DNA of 64,000 nucleotides from a bacterium (GTDB lineage: Bacteria; Auribacterota; Auribacteria; Auribacterales; Auribacteraceae), in NCBI GenBank assembly GCA_018435605.1, contig JAHDNF010000011.1, positions 124,001 through 188,000 on the forward strand. The letters run 5' to 3'. The notes below the pieces were generated by a model. That model saw only the letters and a program-made list of their open reading frames with translations, searched no databases and was not told the origin of the DNA. Positions 1 to 8,319 of the stretch are shown in pieces. Within the stretch, counting starts at the first letter, position 1. Every line of letters starts with the position of its first letter. The position numbers were made by a program, and so were the translations under genes.

Positions 1-2
1 TT

Positions 3-227
3 TTCACTGATTTCGGAGATAATTCCCTTGTATTCGAGGTGTTTTTCTGGTTGCAGATCGACCATATGATGAGCGCGCGCGTAGTAGCAAGCGATCTGCG
101 GCACCGCATAGCCGCTTTGATGAAAGAAGCAAAGATAACCATCGCGTTCCCTCAACGGGATATACACTTGGATACGCAAAAACCGGTTCAGATAACTTTA
201 GTGCCGCAACAGCAAAGCGATACCTAA
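3..227 (+). CDS. Mechanosensitive ion channel MscS family, C-terminal end (partial)
   Basis: The window opens inside this gene; the frame is open from base 3 and ends in TAA. The visible 74 residues begin FTDFGDNSLVFEV and continue to FPQRDIHL. Both are hallmarks of the cytoplasmic C-terminal domain of small-conductance mechanosensitive channels, which release solutes from the cytoplasm on hypo-osmotic shock. Transmembrane and pore helices lie off the left edge. A GTG at 39 is an internal codon, not the start, because the family-typical residues continue upstream of it. The gene converges on the histidine kinase gene with a 17-bp gap. Family assignment is firm; subfamily cannot be judged. Confidence 0.85.
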   Translation, partial: FTDFGDNSLVFEVFFWLQIDHMMSARVVASDLRHRIAALMKEAKITIAFPQRDIHLDTQKPVQITLVPQQQSDT

Positions 228-244
228 AAACAAATATAAAGGGA

Positions 245-2089
245 TCAATCGTATAGCAGTCCGCCGCTTGAATCGACAGGCAGGTAAATGTTGACCGTAG
301 TGCCTTTTCCGAGTTCCGATTCCACCTCGAACACCCCGTTATGACGTTTGACTATACCGTAAGACGTCGACATATCCAAGCCGGTACCCGATTTGCTTTC
401 CATTCCGTTGGCAAGCACTCCTTTTGTGGTAAAGAACGGCTCGAACATCTTCTCTTTTACTTCTTGCGACATGCCGACTCCGGTATCGGAAAACGAAACG
501 CATATACACCCGCGCGGATGTGGCCGGCTTTGCCGGTTATCCGGCGCTGTGCGCGAATTTATCACCGCGTCTTCCTTGTAATGCAGGGAAACGGTCAATA
601 TTCTTGCCGCAGTTTTTATCATAGCGTCGCGCGCATTGGAAATAACGCTCAAAAACACCTGCGCTAGCTGATGCTCATAACAGTACGTCGCAGGCACATC
701 CTCAATATCGGTTATTATCTTGATGCCCTGTTTGGCGAATTCCTTATCAACCAGAACCAAAGTTCCTTTAAGCACATCCTGTATGTTTATCACCGATTTA
801 TGTTGTGAATCATCCGCCTGCGCGAAATGCAAAAGCCCGTCGGTGATAGCCTGCGCACGCTTGGTGACATCCGATATGGTTTGCAGTGCGACCGATATAT
901 CATCCATATTCCGGCTGTGCGAACATAAATCCAAATACCCGCATATTATGGTCAGTATATTATTGAACTCATGGGCAATACCCGCGCAAAGAGTTCCTAC
1001 CGCAGACATTTTAGACGATTCCAAAAGCCTCATCTGCGTTTCCTCAAGTTTAGCGTTTTTTTCTTTGAGTTCATCGTAGGATGCCTGAAGCTGAGCCTCC
1101 ATCTGTTTTTGTTCGCTGATATCGTGAATAGCCTGTATATACCCTGTCAAATTGCCGTTCTCTATTACCGGTGTGGATATGACATGGGCGAACACGGTTT
1201 TTCCGTTGACATTCATTTTATGCACTGCCGATAAACAACAATCTTGTTTTTCTGTTTGCTTCAGAACACATGTTTTTTTCTCGCACTTGTCAGACATGAG
1301 AATTTCGTAACAGTGCTTACTGGCAACATCATCGGTCGATATCTCGAACAGGGAAGTGAAGTGGCGGTTAAATTTGACGATTCTAAAGTTCTTGTCGATT
1401 AGACACATAGGCACTCCGCAGTTCTCGAAAATCATACGGACTTCTTCTTCGGAATGCGCAAGGCTTATTTTCGATTCCATCAGTTCCTGTTTATCGAGTT
1501 CGCGCTGTAACGCCATTCCCCAGTAATGGAGTGTAGATTCGATAATATCCTTTAGGATCAGGTCTTTTCCCTGATTGAGCTGTACAATGACAACTCCAAG
1601 CAGTTTGCCGCGAATCAACATGGAAAGGCAGTACGAATTTTCCTGTAAATCGTCACCGCGCAAATCGCAAGGAATGAGTTGCGTAAAATGCCTTTCCGGA
1701 GTATTAAACGGCCTGACAATTTTACTCGAAAGGCTTTCAACCTGCGCAGAACTAAGCTCCTGAAGATATTCTCCCGTAAACGAACTGATTTTCGAGCCGT
1801 CGTAAGACGTTTGTAAAACCAGTTTTCGCCGGTCATCGTAATATCGGGCGAAAGCGGTAAACTTCGCACAGCATATTCTATGAAGGCTGTAACAGAGTAT
1901 AGCGGGAATATTTCCGTCGTTGTCGATTTTCATCGTGCATTCGAAAAATATCCGCAACGCCGTATTGCGTAATTCAAACAATCTTTCGTACCGCTGGCGT
2001 ATTTTTTCCTGTTCTTCAAACTGCGCTATCTGTTCGCGAGCTTGTTTGAGTTCGTATTCGAGTTCTTCTCTGGTTTTTCTGATCGGCAT
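245..2089 (-). CDS. PAS-domain sensor histidine kinase (NtrB-like)
   Basis: This is a soluble two-component sensor of about 614 residues. It has an N-terminal coiled coil (about 5-45), a GAF-like region (about 50-200), a PAS domain (about 215-330) rich in cysteines, a second coiled coil, a HisKA dimerisation helix with the H-box AGIAHEFNNIL (phospho-acceptor His near residue 373), and a HATPase domain with N-box, DTGVGM and a GTGLDMSTSYGIV segment. No transmembrane helix is seen, so it likely senses a cytoplasmic signal. The start is uncertain: ATG at 2089 was chosen, while an in-frame TTG at 2119 adds ten residues; neither has a clear Shine-Dalgarno site. No response regulator lies next to it, so it is an orphan here. 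The H-box type is common in kinases that partner sigma-54 activators. Confidence 0.85.
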   Translation of the reverse strand: MPIRKTREELEYELKQAREQIAQFEEQEKIRQRYERLFELRNTALRIFFECTMKIDNDGNIPAILCYSLHRICCAKFTAFARYYDDRRKLVLQTSYDGSKISSFTGEYLQELSSAQVESLSSKIVRPFNTPERHFTQLIPCDLRGDDLQENSYCLSMLIRGKLLGVVIVQLNQGKDLILKDIIESTLHYWGMALQRELDKQELMESKISLAHSEEEVRMIFENCGVPMCLIDKNFRIVKFNRHFTSLFEISTDDVASKHCYEILMSDKCEKKTCVLKQTEKQDCCLSAVHKMNVNGKTVFAHVISTPVIENGNLTGYIQAIHDISEQKQMEAQLQASYDELKEKNAKLEETQMRLLESSKMSAVGTLCAGIAHEFNNILTIICGYLDLCSHSRNMDDISVALQTISDVTKRAQAITDGLLHFAQADDSQHKSVINIQDVLKGTLVLVDKEFAKQGIKIITDIEDVPATYCYEHQLAQVFLSVISNARDAMIKTAARILTVSLHYKEDAVINSRTAPDNRQSRPHPRGCICVSFSDTGVGMSQEVKEKMFEPFFTTKGVLANGMESKSGTGLDMSTSYGIVKRHNGVFEVESELGKGTTVNIYLPVDSSGGLLYD

Positions 2090-2175
2090 AGACGGAATCG
2101 TTTTTTTAATTGTTTGCAATTTATTATAAGCTACTTATAGTTATCGGAATAAAACACGCCGTCTTTAGATGCATT

Positions 2176-2370
2176 TCACCGGTCGCACGGCTCGTCATAC
2201 GCCTGCGGGTATTCCACGCAGGGGATCATGCGTAACAGCATGCTTTTCAGTTCAGCGTAACGTTTGTTGCCGTAAATTTCTTTGCGCTGAATACGCTGTA
2301 CCGCTTTTGCCGTCCTTGGGTGAACGCCCAGCCGTTTCAGATCCAATGATGTGTAATAAGTTTTTTTCAT
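2176..2370 (-). CDS. Small hypothetical protein (64 aa)
   Basis: The ORF begins with ATG preceded by a strong ribosome site (AAAGGAGG, six bases before the start), which is the main reason to accept it. The protein is basic, cytoplasmic by appearance and contains a segment RTAKAVQRIQRKEIYGNKRYAEL that could form two helices. No family was recognised. It lies upstream of the histidine kinase on the same strand and is separated by a palindrome from the divergent membrane-protein gene. Confidence 0.55.
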   Translation of the reverse strand: MKKTYYTSLDLKRLGVHPRTAKAVQRIQRKEIYGNKRYAELKSMLLRMIPCVEYPQAYDEPCDR

Positions 2371-2413
2371 GCAGTCCTCCTTTGTTGAATAGTAATTTTT
2401 CCCTGTATCTCCT

Positions 2414-2444
2414 GTTGTCAGCAGGCGCGCCTGTTGACCGCAAC
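2414..2444. repeat. REP-like palindrome, copy 1
   Basis: The core is the 12-bp perfect palindrome CAGGCGCGCCTG, extended by GTCA/TGAC arms and outer GTTG/CAAC. Related inverted repeats with a CAGGC..GCCTG core lie at 20509-20541 and 24367-24400. It sits between two divergent genes and is not followed by a T-run. Confidence 0.5.
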
Positions 2445-2561
2445 TACGAATCAGCGCCGGGCATCAATATAAACTAAATATGCCTGACGAAAAAAACTAC
2501 TGCGCCATAAAAATTTTTGTGCTACATTTAACGGAAAACGGTTGCATAAAGGAGATTTGTT

Positions 2562-3332
2562 ATGGGTGCAAAAAAATTTGCTATAGCCGCAGTAATTGCC
2601 GAATCGTGCGATGTATATAAAAAAATTTTCGGCAGACTTTTTGTTGTGATTTTAGTTCTGTCGTTTCCGCTGACTCTTATTCACCAGCTGACATTGCTTA
2701 GGTTCATTAGAGCCAACGCCGACCCGGCTATGATAAACGGTTTTTCATTCCTGATGTTTCCGGTACATCTTCTGCCGTCTCTTATAATTTTAATGCTGGC
2801 CGCCAATCAGCTGGAGTCGGGCGAATCGCCGATTATGAGGGCAGTGGGCACAGCGCTGTGCCGGTGGTTCAAAGTACTGGTAACCGGCATAATGATGATT
2901 TTCGCCATTTTACTGCCGCTGGTAGCAACCGGACTTATTTTGTCCGTTGCGGCCAGATCATCCGGCTCGATGTCTCCGGTGTCGCTTGCTTTGTTAGCGT
3001 TCTTGCTGGGTGTCCCGTCTTTCGTATACGCGGTTTTGTTTGCGGTTTACTGGATGTTCCTTCCGATGGCCGTATTGTGCCGCGGCAAATGGTTATTTTC
3101 AGGATTCAGCTACAGTTTTTCTCTAGTGAGGAAAAGATGGCGGAGCATAGCTCTGCTGGGTTTTTTGATGCTTTGCGCTGTAGGGTTGACACAGGTTCCG
3201 CTGATTTTATCGGGTAGTTCTCTGCTTATGCTTGTCTTTGTCCTCATCACCACATGCGCAGTGGCATTTCTGCAAACGGTTTACGCCACAGCATTTATCG
3301 CTCTGGAATCAGACATGGACAGCAACGGTTGA
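2562..3332 (+). CDS. Hypothetical polytopic membrane protein (256 aa)
   Basis: The ATG is preceded by AAAGGAGA at good spacing. The protein has about six hydrophobic segments (roughly residues 22-45, 65-85, 108-135, 145-175, 195-215 and 220-245) and no obvious catalytic motif. Architecture and length are like the uncharacterised integral membrane proteins of the DUF975 or glycerophosphodiesterase-membrane-domain kind, but no signature was recognised and no function is assigned. It converges on the secreted-protein gene on the other strand. Confidence 0.7.
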   Translation: MGAKKFAIAAVIAESCDVYKKIFGRLFVVILVLSFPLTLIHQLTLLRFIRANADPAMINGFSFLMFPVHLLPSLIILMLAANQLESGESPIMRAVGTALCRWFKVLVTGIMMIFAILLPLVATGLILSVAARSSGSMSPVSLALLAFLLGVPSFVYAVLFAVYWMFLPMAVLCRGKWLFSGFSYSFSLVRKRWRSIALLGFLMLCAVGLTQVPLILSGSSLLMLVFVLITTCAVAFLQTVYATAFIALESDMDSNG

Positions 3333-3354
3333 ACAATATAGCGCGGTTGTTTTT

Positions 3355-5121
3355 TTACTGATCCTTTTTAGCTCCGCCGGAATCGTTGTCCGGCAAAACA
3401 GCCTGAACTTCAGCTTTTTTGATTAAGAACGGCGGCATGTCGCGAAACCGCATAAATAAAGATTGCGTATCTTTACCGACTACACAGATGAGCTGAATAT
3501 CCTTGGGTTTGTCGTATAAAGCCACGGCATCCGTCAATCCGGTATCCCCGACAAAGGCCGTATACGGCATAACTTTTCCGTCGTTATCATAAAAGGTAAA
3601 TTCATCGTAAAACAACCATATTCCGTCCGCGGCTACGGGCGACCCGTCGGTAAAGGTCATACTGATAAGTATAATCGATCCGTATATGTCCGGCATTTGT
3701 ATATACCGCAACATATCGCCCGCCAACACGGATTGTTCTTGAAGCACAGCTCCGGTAACAGTCAGCGTAATGGTATTTGAAAAGGGTTGTATTGATTTTA
3801 TTGTTACAGGCTCCATGTCGGATTTGACCAAACTTAGGGGAACCTCAACGGGGTTTTTAATATCGTACAGCATCGCTATTCTCGCGTCAAAATTTTCTTT
3901 GTCCACATCTATGATCGTATCTGAAACATGAACTGCCGTTATGTTATTTACATTTCTCAGGGCTACCAATTTGCCGTTAGTATCTTCCAAGACCGCATGG
4001 GGGATCATTCCTTTATGATACGCAGGGACGTACTCGACCAGTTTGCCTCGTGCGGGGGGACGGTTATCGAATTCGACATACATCACGGGGTTCGCCTGAT
4101 TATTCCATGTATCGCCCAGCATGGTGGAAGTTTCGATTTTATCGTATACTGCCCGAAACTCGTGTTTATCCGAGAATTCTTCTACCCGCTCAATTCGCGT
4201 AAGCGATATGACATCGCCCAGAAAAAGAACATAGGGGCTAGCGGTTTTGTCATATATCACAATCGAGTACAAGGCGGTCAGCTGATAATTTTCCAATTTG
4301 CGCCACGACTCATAAAACGAATCTACATGAGGCAGGTAATTTCGTCCCATCCATACCGTGCGGTTGGTAAACAATCCGGTGCGCGGCACAATTTTTTGAC
4401 TGACGTAACGCACAACCTCAACAGGAGAGCCGGGTTTTATCCGCATGAATTCCATGGAACTTAGCTCAGGCACATCCGGATTGCGGATAACCTCGTATTC
4501 CGAATAAAACATTAGTGAATTGCGGTGCTGTTTAGTTACCCCGAACAAAGTATCTATGTTTTGGCGCTGTGTAGGGGCAATCACGCCGCGAAACGGTTTG
4601 CCGTCAAAAAACGATACTTCCAGAGGCGAATCGGGGCTGTATGCCTGCATAAAATCTATGCGCCTGCGTTGGATGTCGTCAATATATGTGGAAAACATCG
4701 CCTGCATGGTATCGTCCTTAAACGGTTTTATATCGGTAAAATCTCCCATGCGCAAGATACACATCAAACCGTTATAGCTTGATTTGAACCATATATTAGT
4801 ATCCGGCAGATCAGCGGTATCCCGTTTACGGTCGATCCGCACAATAAAATCTATCAGAAGCCCTGTATCGTCTATGGCAACTCCTATGCACCGGTAATAC
4901 AAATTTCCAACCCGCAACACCGGCATTATGATAAAATTTCTCGGGATGCTGTCCACTGTAGGCAGATTTACCGACAGCATGCTCATGTCTTCAAGAGCGT
5001 TCTCAATCATATTTCGGATTCGCGCTTCCTGCGGCTCTTTCTTATCCGTTTGAGCGTCTGCTTCGGATATCAGCAAACACAATCCGAGCAGGATTACGAC
5101 GAATATGCCGGTTAATTTCAT
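3355..5121 (-). CDS. Secreted hypothetical protein (588 aa)
   Basis: It has a clear signal peptide (about residues 1-23, ending EADA before Q) and a good ribosome site (AAGGAGAAAACCA before ATG). The mature part is mixed alpha/beta with no transmembrane segment and no lipobox, so it is probably periplasmic or outer-membrane associated. No known domain was recognised. Repeated phrases such as VEFDNRPPARGKLVEY and SFFDGKPFRGVIAPTQ suggest small beta domains duplicated along the chain, each built around a (D/N)G or RP turn followed by RG. It is monocistronic in appearance; about 640 bp of non-coding DNA lie upstream. Confidence 0.75.
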   Translation of the reverse strand: MKLTGIFVVILLGLCLLISEADAQTDKKEPQEARIRNMIENALEDMSMLSVNLPTVDSIPRNFIIMPVLRVGNLYYRCIGVAIDDTGLLIDFIVRIDRKRDTADLPDTNIWFKSSYNGLMCILRMGDFTDIKPFKDDTMQAMFSTYIDDIQRRRIDFMQAYSPDSPLEVSFFDGKPFRGVIAPTQRQNIDTLFGVTKQHRNSLMFYSEYEVIRNPDVPELSSMEFMRIKPGSPVEVVRYVSQKIVPRTGLFTNRTVWMGRNYLPHVDSFYESWRKLENYQLTALYSIVIYDKTASPYVLFLGDVISLTRIERVEEFSDKHEFRAVYDKIETSTMLGDTWNNQANPVMYVEFDNRPPARGKLVEYVPAYHKGMIPHAVLEDTNGKLVALRNVNNITAVHVSDTIIDVDKENFDARIAMLYDIKNPVEVPLSLVKSDMEPVTIKSIQPFSNTITLTVTGAVLQEQSVLAGDMLRYIQMPDIYGSIILISMTFTDGSPVAADGIWLFYDEFTFYDNDGKVMPYTAFVGDTGLTDAVALYDKPKDIQLICVVGKDTQSLFMRFRDMPPFLIKKAEVQAVLPDNDSGGAKKDQ

Positions 5122-5376
5122 TGGTTTTCTCCTTTGTACAGTTCGTTAAACTTATATTTCAAAGCAACATGTCTGTCCGCATTCTAAAGCCCAATCGGCT
5201 TTTCTTTTGAGACTTTACTTATTCTCACTATAGGCGATTAGCACTGATAATCAAAGTTCTTTTTGCGCGTCCGGCTAAATTTAAGTAAATATTTTTGACA
5301 TTACACTGAGTAAATTTGTTTTACATTTAGCGGCATCTAAGGTCATCGCTGTGTTCGGGGACAGTCCAAATAAAAC
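5122..5376. other. Non-coding stretch upstream of the small RNA
   Basis: No convincing ORF is present. The region must hold the promoter of the secreted-protein gene on the minus strand, but no clear -35/-10 pair was identified. A TTGACA lies at about 5296 on the plus strand without a matching -10 box. Activator-binding sites for the sigma-54 promoter just downstream would be expected here; none was recognised with confidence. Confidence 0.4.
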
Positions 5377-5392
5377 TGGCACGCCAATTGCT
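5377..5392 (+). promoter_or_regulatory. Sigma-54 (-24/-12) promoter
   Basis: The sequence TGGCACGCCAATTGCT matches the sigma-54 consensus TGGCACG-N4-TTGC(A/T) at every defined base, with GG and GC separated by exactly ten bases. The predicted start is about 5403. An FHA-GAF-AAA sigma-54 activator is encoded at 50.5 kb, so the genome uses this sigma factor. No protein gene follows at a usable distance; the transcript would run straight into a terminator. Confidence 0.8.
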
Positions 5393-5402
5393 TTAATATA
5401 AA

Positions 5403-5480
5403 TTGAAGCGAATGACAGGGTGTCATTCTCAGGTATAACCGGAATTCTACTAACCCCCCCAGAGAATTCCGGTTTTTTTT
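5403..5480 (+). ncRNA. Predicted sigma-54-dependent small RNA (about 78 nt)
   Basis: This is the segment between the sigma-54 promoter and a strong intrinsic terminator. It folds as two hairpins. The first is a perfect 8-bp stem GAATGACA/TGTCATTC with loop GGG (5410-5428). The second is an 11-bp perfect stem (5438-5448 with 5463-5473) whose 14-nt loop holds a run of seven C, followed by eight T. The C-rich loop could pair with G-rich Shine-Dalgarno regions, a mode of action known for C-rich bacterial sRNAs; this is inference. There is no credible start codon with ribosome site inside. It belongs to no family that I recognise. Confidence 0.65.
5438..5480 (+). terminator. Rho-independent terminator of the small RNA
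   Basis: The perfect 11-bp stem ACCGGAATTCT/AGAATTCCGGT closes a 14-nt loop containing CCCCCCC and is followed directly by eight T on the plus strand. The nearest plus-strand gene ends 2.1 kb upstream with an opposing gene between, so it terminates the small RNA and no protein gene. Confidence 0.9.
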
Positions 5481-5763
5481 ATTTTATACCGGTTTGATCT
5501 CTAAGAATACACTGCCTCGTATTACATCTATAAAAAAACTCTGGGAAAACTTATTATCTTTTGCCGGACACAGGGCAAATTCCATAGGTTCCGGAATACT
5601 CATTAATATTATCAATCGGAATAATCTGAAGAAACATTATTTATACGGGCGAGTTTTTTACGCGGATACCTCTTTTGAGATAAAACCCCAAAAACGGTAT
5701 CCGCGCATTATATTTTAAAATTCTAAATGAAGATGTTTTATTCTTTGAAGTCAGGCGATTAGG
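5481..5763. other. Non-coding AT-rich stretch
   Basis: No gene is supported. A 74-codon TTG-initiated frame (5494-5718) lacks a ribosome site and resembles nothing. The stretch lies downstream of both the small RNA and the minus-strand gene that ends at 5764. Confidence 0.4.
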
Positions 5764-6021
5764 TTATTTCTTTTTCCAATGAATCTTGCGATACTCGATG
5801 ACATCCTTGCGTAGCGCTTCCAGATCTTTGCGCAGTTGATCGATTTGCGCCTGCAAATCTCTGGCTTCAGCCGAGGTCATCTGTGATTCAGCGGCTTTGC
5901 CTTTACCGAATTCCGGCATCTTCTGAGCGTCTTGCCCCGGAAGACCGCCGGCATACACTGCCAATGATGTCAGCATCAATAAAACACCGCTAATACATGC
6001 CACCTGTAAACACTTTTTCAT
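5764..6021 (-). CDS. Small secreted coiled-coil protein (85 aa)
   Basis: The start has a good ribosome site (AAGGAG, seven bases before ATG). Residues 1-24 form a signal peptide ending in VYA before GG. The rest is polar, with a heptad-rich helix at about residues 50-80 (LQAQIDQLRKDLEALRKDV) and a lysine-rich tail, so it is probably a short periplasmic coiled coil. No family was recognised. It follows the panC end of the amino-acid/vitamin cluster on the same strand in map order, but is downstream of that operon and has its own promoter candidate and leader hairpin. Confidence 0.65.
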   Translation of the reverse strand: MKKCLQVACISGVLLMLTSLAVYAGGLPGQDAQKMPEFGKGKAAESQMTSAEARDLQAQIDQLRKDLEALRKDVIEYRKIHWKKK

Positions 6022-6052
6022 TCATGATCTCCTTTTTTGTTACATGGTTTGC

Positions 6053-6082
6053 CGTGACGGCGCTGTTACCGCGCCGGTCACG
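6053..6082 (-). other. Leader hairpin upstream of the 85-aa gene
   Basis: The arms CGTGAC-GGCGC and GCGCC-G-GTCACG form an 11-bp GC-rich stem with a single bulge and a 7-nt loop. It lies between the promoter candidate and the ribosome site of the small secreted protein, so it would be in the 5' leader. Function unknown. Confidence 0.45.
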
Positions 6083-6095
6083 CACAGGTTATAAC

Positions 6096-6124
6096 CGTAT
6101 ATGGTGTATAGGTTATTTTTTCAA
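6096..6124 (-). promoter_or_regulatory. Sigma-70 promoter candidate for the 85-aa gene
   Basis: On the minus strand TTGAAA is followed after 17 bases by TATACG. The spacing is ideal and the -10 box moderate. Confidence 0.35.
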
Positions 6125-6149
6125 ATTTTGTCCGATTATAATAAATAGA

Positions 6150-6998
6150 TTACTCAAGGGTCAATGGTTTATTATCAATTAATCGTGTTTCGCCCACATA
6201 AGCGGCAACGAGTAGCCGGTCGCCCACATCCACATGTTCTTTGGGCGAAAGAGTATCTTTATCAACGCACGCAACGTAATCGAGTTTGACATTATCTTGT
6301 GTTTGGATGTACAAACACATTGCCTGAATCAGGTAATTGCCTTGGCGGACACCTTTGCGAAACTCGTTTATGGCATAATCCAGAGAGTTTGTCAAAGCCA
6401 GCGCGGCCTGTCTTTGTTCGGAAGTCAAATAACTGTTGCGTGAACTCATGGCCAGACCATCCGGCTCACGCACAATAGGACAGGTTCGTATTGTCACAGG
6501 CAGGTTCAGGTCGGACGCCATTTTAGCTATAACCTTGGCCTGCTGGTAATCTTTTTCCCCAAAAACGCTTATGTCGGGCTGGACTATATTAAATAATTTC
6601 AGCACAACGGTAGTTACCCCCCTGAAATGCCCAGGCCTGCTTTTTCCGCACCAGCGTTGCGACAATTCTATTTCACCTACATAAGTTGAGTAACCGGACG
6701 GGTACATGGACTCGTCCGACGGCAGAAACAGAATATCCACGCCTTCTTTTTCAACCATGGCCTGATCTTTGGCAATGTCGCGCGGATAGGTTTTAAGGTC
6801 TTCCGATGGAGCGAATTGAAGCGGGTTGACAAATATGCTCATAACCAATATGTCAACATCAGGGCGCACAGCCCGCAGTAAACTCAAGTGCCCTTCATGC
6901 AAAAATCCCATTGTCGGCACAAAACCGACAGTCTTACCTTTGCGTTTTTCTTCGGTTATATATTGCTGAAGTTCCTGTGGAGATTCGAATACACGCAT
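6150..6998 (-). CDS. panC: Pantothenate synthetase
   Basis: PanC joins pantoate and beta-alanine with ATP to make pantothenate in the cytoplasm. The protein (282 aa, usual size) shows the nucleotidyl-transferase HIGH-type motif in PTMGFLHEGHLSL near residue 30, the GEKDYQQ segment and the MSSRN (KMSKS-like) loop. The start ATG at 6998 was chosen because AGGG precedes it by eight bases and homologues begin there; a frame extension upstream overlaps panB. It follows panB by ten bases and is the last gene of the 14-gene minus-strand run. panD is not in the window. Confidence 0.95.
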   Translation of the reverse strand: MRVFESPQELQQYITEEKRKGKTVGFVPTMGFLHEGHLSLLRAVRPDVDILVMSIFVNPLQFAPSEDLKTYPRDIAKDQAMVEKEGVDILFLPSDESMYPSGYSTYVGEIELSQRWCGKSRPGHFRGVTTVVLKLFNIVQPDISVFGEKDYQQAKVIAKMASDLNLPVTIRTCPIVREPDGLAMSSRNSYLTSEQRQAALALTNSLDYAINEFRKGVRQGNYLIQAMCLYIQTQDNVKLDYVACVDKDTLSPKEHVDVGDRLLVAAYVGETRLIDNKPLTLE

Positions 6999-7008
6999 AT
7001 ATAATCCC

Positions 7009-7812
7009 TCAATACGATTGGTCGCCTGCGGGGAACCGTCCGTCCTTAACTTCGTCACGGTACTGGGCAACCGCCTTTAGGGCATCGTCATACAACGAAG
7101 CGTAGGTTTTTACGAATTTCGGTTTGAACCGCTTGAACAATCCGAGCATATCATGTAGCACCAGCACTTGCCCGTCACATCCGCAACCGGCGCCGATACC
7201 GATGGTCGGAATAGTCAACTGCCTGCTTATTTTTTCAGCCAACTGAGCGGGTATGCACTCAAGAACCAACGCGAATACGCCGGCTTCCTGTAATGTCAAC
7301 GCATCTTCCATCAGTTCGGAAGCCGATTCTTTGTCAACGCCCTGCACAAAAAACCCCCCTACATTCAACACATCCTGAGGAGTCAACCCGATATGCCCCA
7401 TTACAGGTATTCCTGCGGAAACCAGACGGGATATAACCGGAGCCATATCGGCGCCGCCTTCCAGTTTCACGGCCTCAGCCGATCCTTTCTGTATAAGTGC
7501 GCCCGCGTTTGTTACCGCGTCTTGGATAGACGTATGATATGTCAAAAAAGGCATGTCCGCCACTATCATGCTGTTTATGTTGGCGCGAGCCACACAGCGT
7601 GTATGATAAATCATGTCGTCAATGGTTACAGGCAGTGTAGTGGAATGACCCTGAATCACCATGCCGAGAGAATCACCGACAAGAACAATTTCACAACCGG
7701 CTTCGTTAAGTAACGATGCAGAAACCACATCGTAAGCCGTAAGCGCGACGATTTTTTCGCCGGATTGTTTCATCTGTAGCAGTTTTCTGGGAGTTATCTT
7801 ACTTTTGAGCAT
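7009..7812 (-). CDS. panB: 3-methyl-2-oxobutanoate hydroxymethyltransferase
   Basis: PanB transfers a hydroxymethyl group from methylene-tetrahydrofolate to ketoisovalerate, giving ketopantoate, the first committed step to pantothenate. The 267-aa length is typical. Visible signatures are VGDSLGMVIQGHSTTLPVT and a GIGAGCGCDGQVLV stretch near the active site. It overlaps the end of folK by 14 bases and leads directly into panC, so the two pantothenate genes are translationally linked. The substrate ketoisovalerate is the product of ilvD, encoded at 46 kb. Confidence 0.95.
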   Translation of the reverse strand: MLKSKITPRKLLQMKQSGEKIVALTAYDVVSASLLNEAGCEIVLVGDSLGMVIQGHSTTLPVTIDDMIYHTRCVARANINSMIVADMPFLTYHTSIQDAVTNAGALIQKGSAEAVKLEGGADMAPVISRLVSAGIPVMGHIGLTPQDVLNVGGFFVQGVDKESASELMEDALTLQEAGVFALVLECIPAQLAEKISRQLTIPTIGIGAGCGCDGQVLVLHDMLGLFKRFKPKFVKTYASLYDDALKAVAQYRDEVKDGRFPAGDQSY

Positions 7813-8317
7813 GCCAATTCGCCTCCTTCCATATTTTTAATTCGCCTGCGGGTAGCGACGAACGTATCTCGATCATGGTCTTGCGCAGTACCGGATGAAC
7901 GAATCCGCCGGCCAACTCCGACATCGGAACCATCACAAACAGCCGTTCGTGCATTTTAGGATGCGGAACCGTAAGCTGTGTACCTCTTATAACAAGATCG
8001 TCATAGGCCAGCAGGTCTATATCTATGGTGCGGTCAAGGTAACCTGCGCCCGGCACTCGTTCCCGTCCGAACTCATTTTCGATGTCGTGAATACAAGCAA
8101 GAAGTTCCTCAGGACTCAGCCGTGTATCGAACCTGACCGCGGCGTTTAAAAACCGGTTTGGCGAATCCATGTCAACCGGCTGTGTTTCATAGACCGACGA
8201 CGAACCGCTAACCTCGCCTTGCGCTTTGGAGTTTAAACCTGCAACAGCGCAACAAAAATACCCAAACCGGTCGCCCAGATTCGATCCCAAACCCAGATAC
8301 GCCGTATGGCAGTCCAT
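7799..8317 (-). CDS. folK: 2-amino-4-hydroxy-6-hydroxymethyldihydropteridine pyrophosphokinase
   Basis: FolK transfers pyrophosphate from ATP to the pterin in folate synthesis. The 172-aa protein has YLGLGSNLGDR at the N-terminus, ETQPV with RFLNAA, the metal/ATP loop GAGYLDRTIDIDLL and VPHPKMHERLFV, all family hallmarks. It begins two bases after dapL and overlaps panB, so it is inside the operon. Its presence beside panB makes sense because PanB uses a folate cofactor. Confidence 0.93.
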   Translation of the reverse strand: MDCHTAYLGLGSNLGDRFGYFCCAVAGLNSKAQGEVSGSSSVYETQPVDMDSPNRFLNAAVRFDTRLSPEELLACIHDIENEFGRERVPGAGYLDRTIDIDLLAYDDLVIRGTQLTVPHPKMHERLFVMVPMSELAGGFVHPVLRKTMIEIRSSLPAGELKIWKEANWHAQK

Positions 8318-8319
8318 TT

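Noticed and set aside
3333-3354. Terminator between the convergent genes at 3.3 kb
   Set aside because: Only a 5-bp AACAA/TTGTT stem precedes the T-run, too weak to call.
5494-5718. 74-codon TTG-initiated frame after the small-RNA terminator
   Set aside because: No ribosome site, rare start, no similarity and no coding character; it lies in AT-rich spacer.
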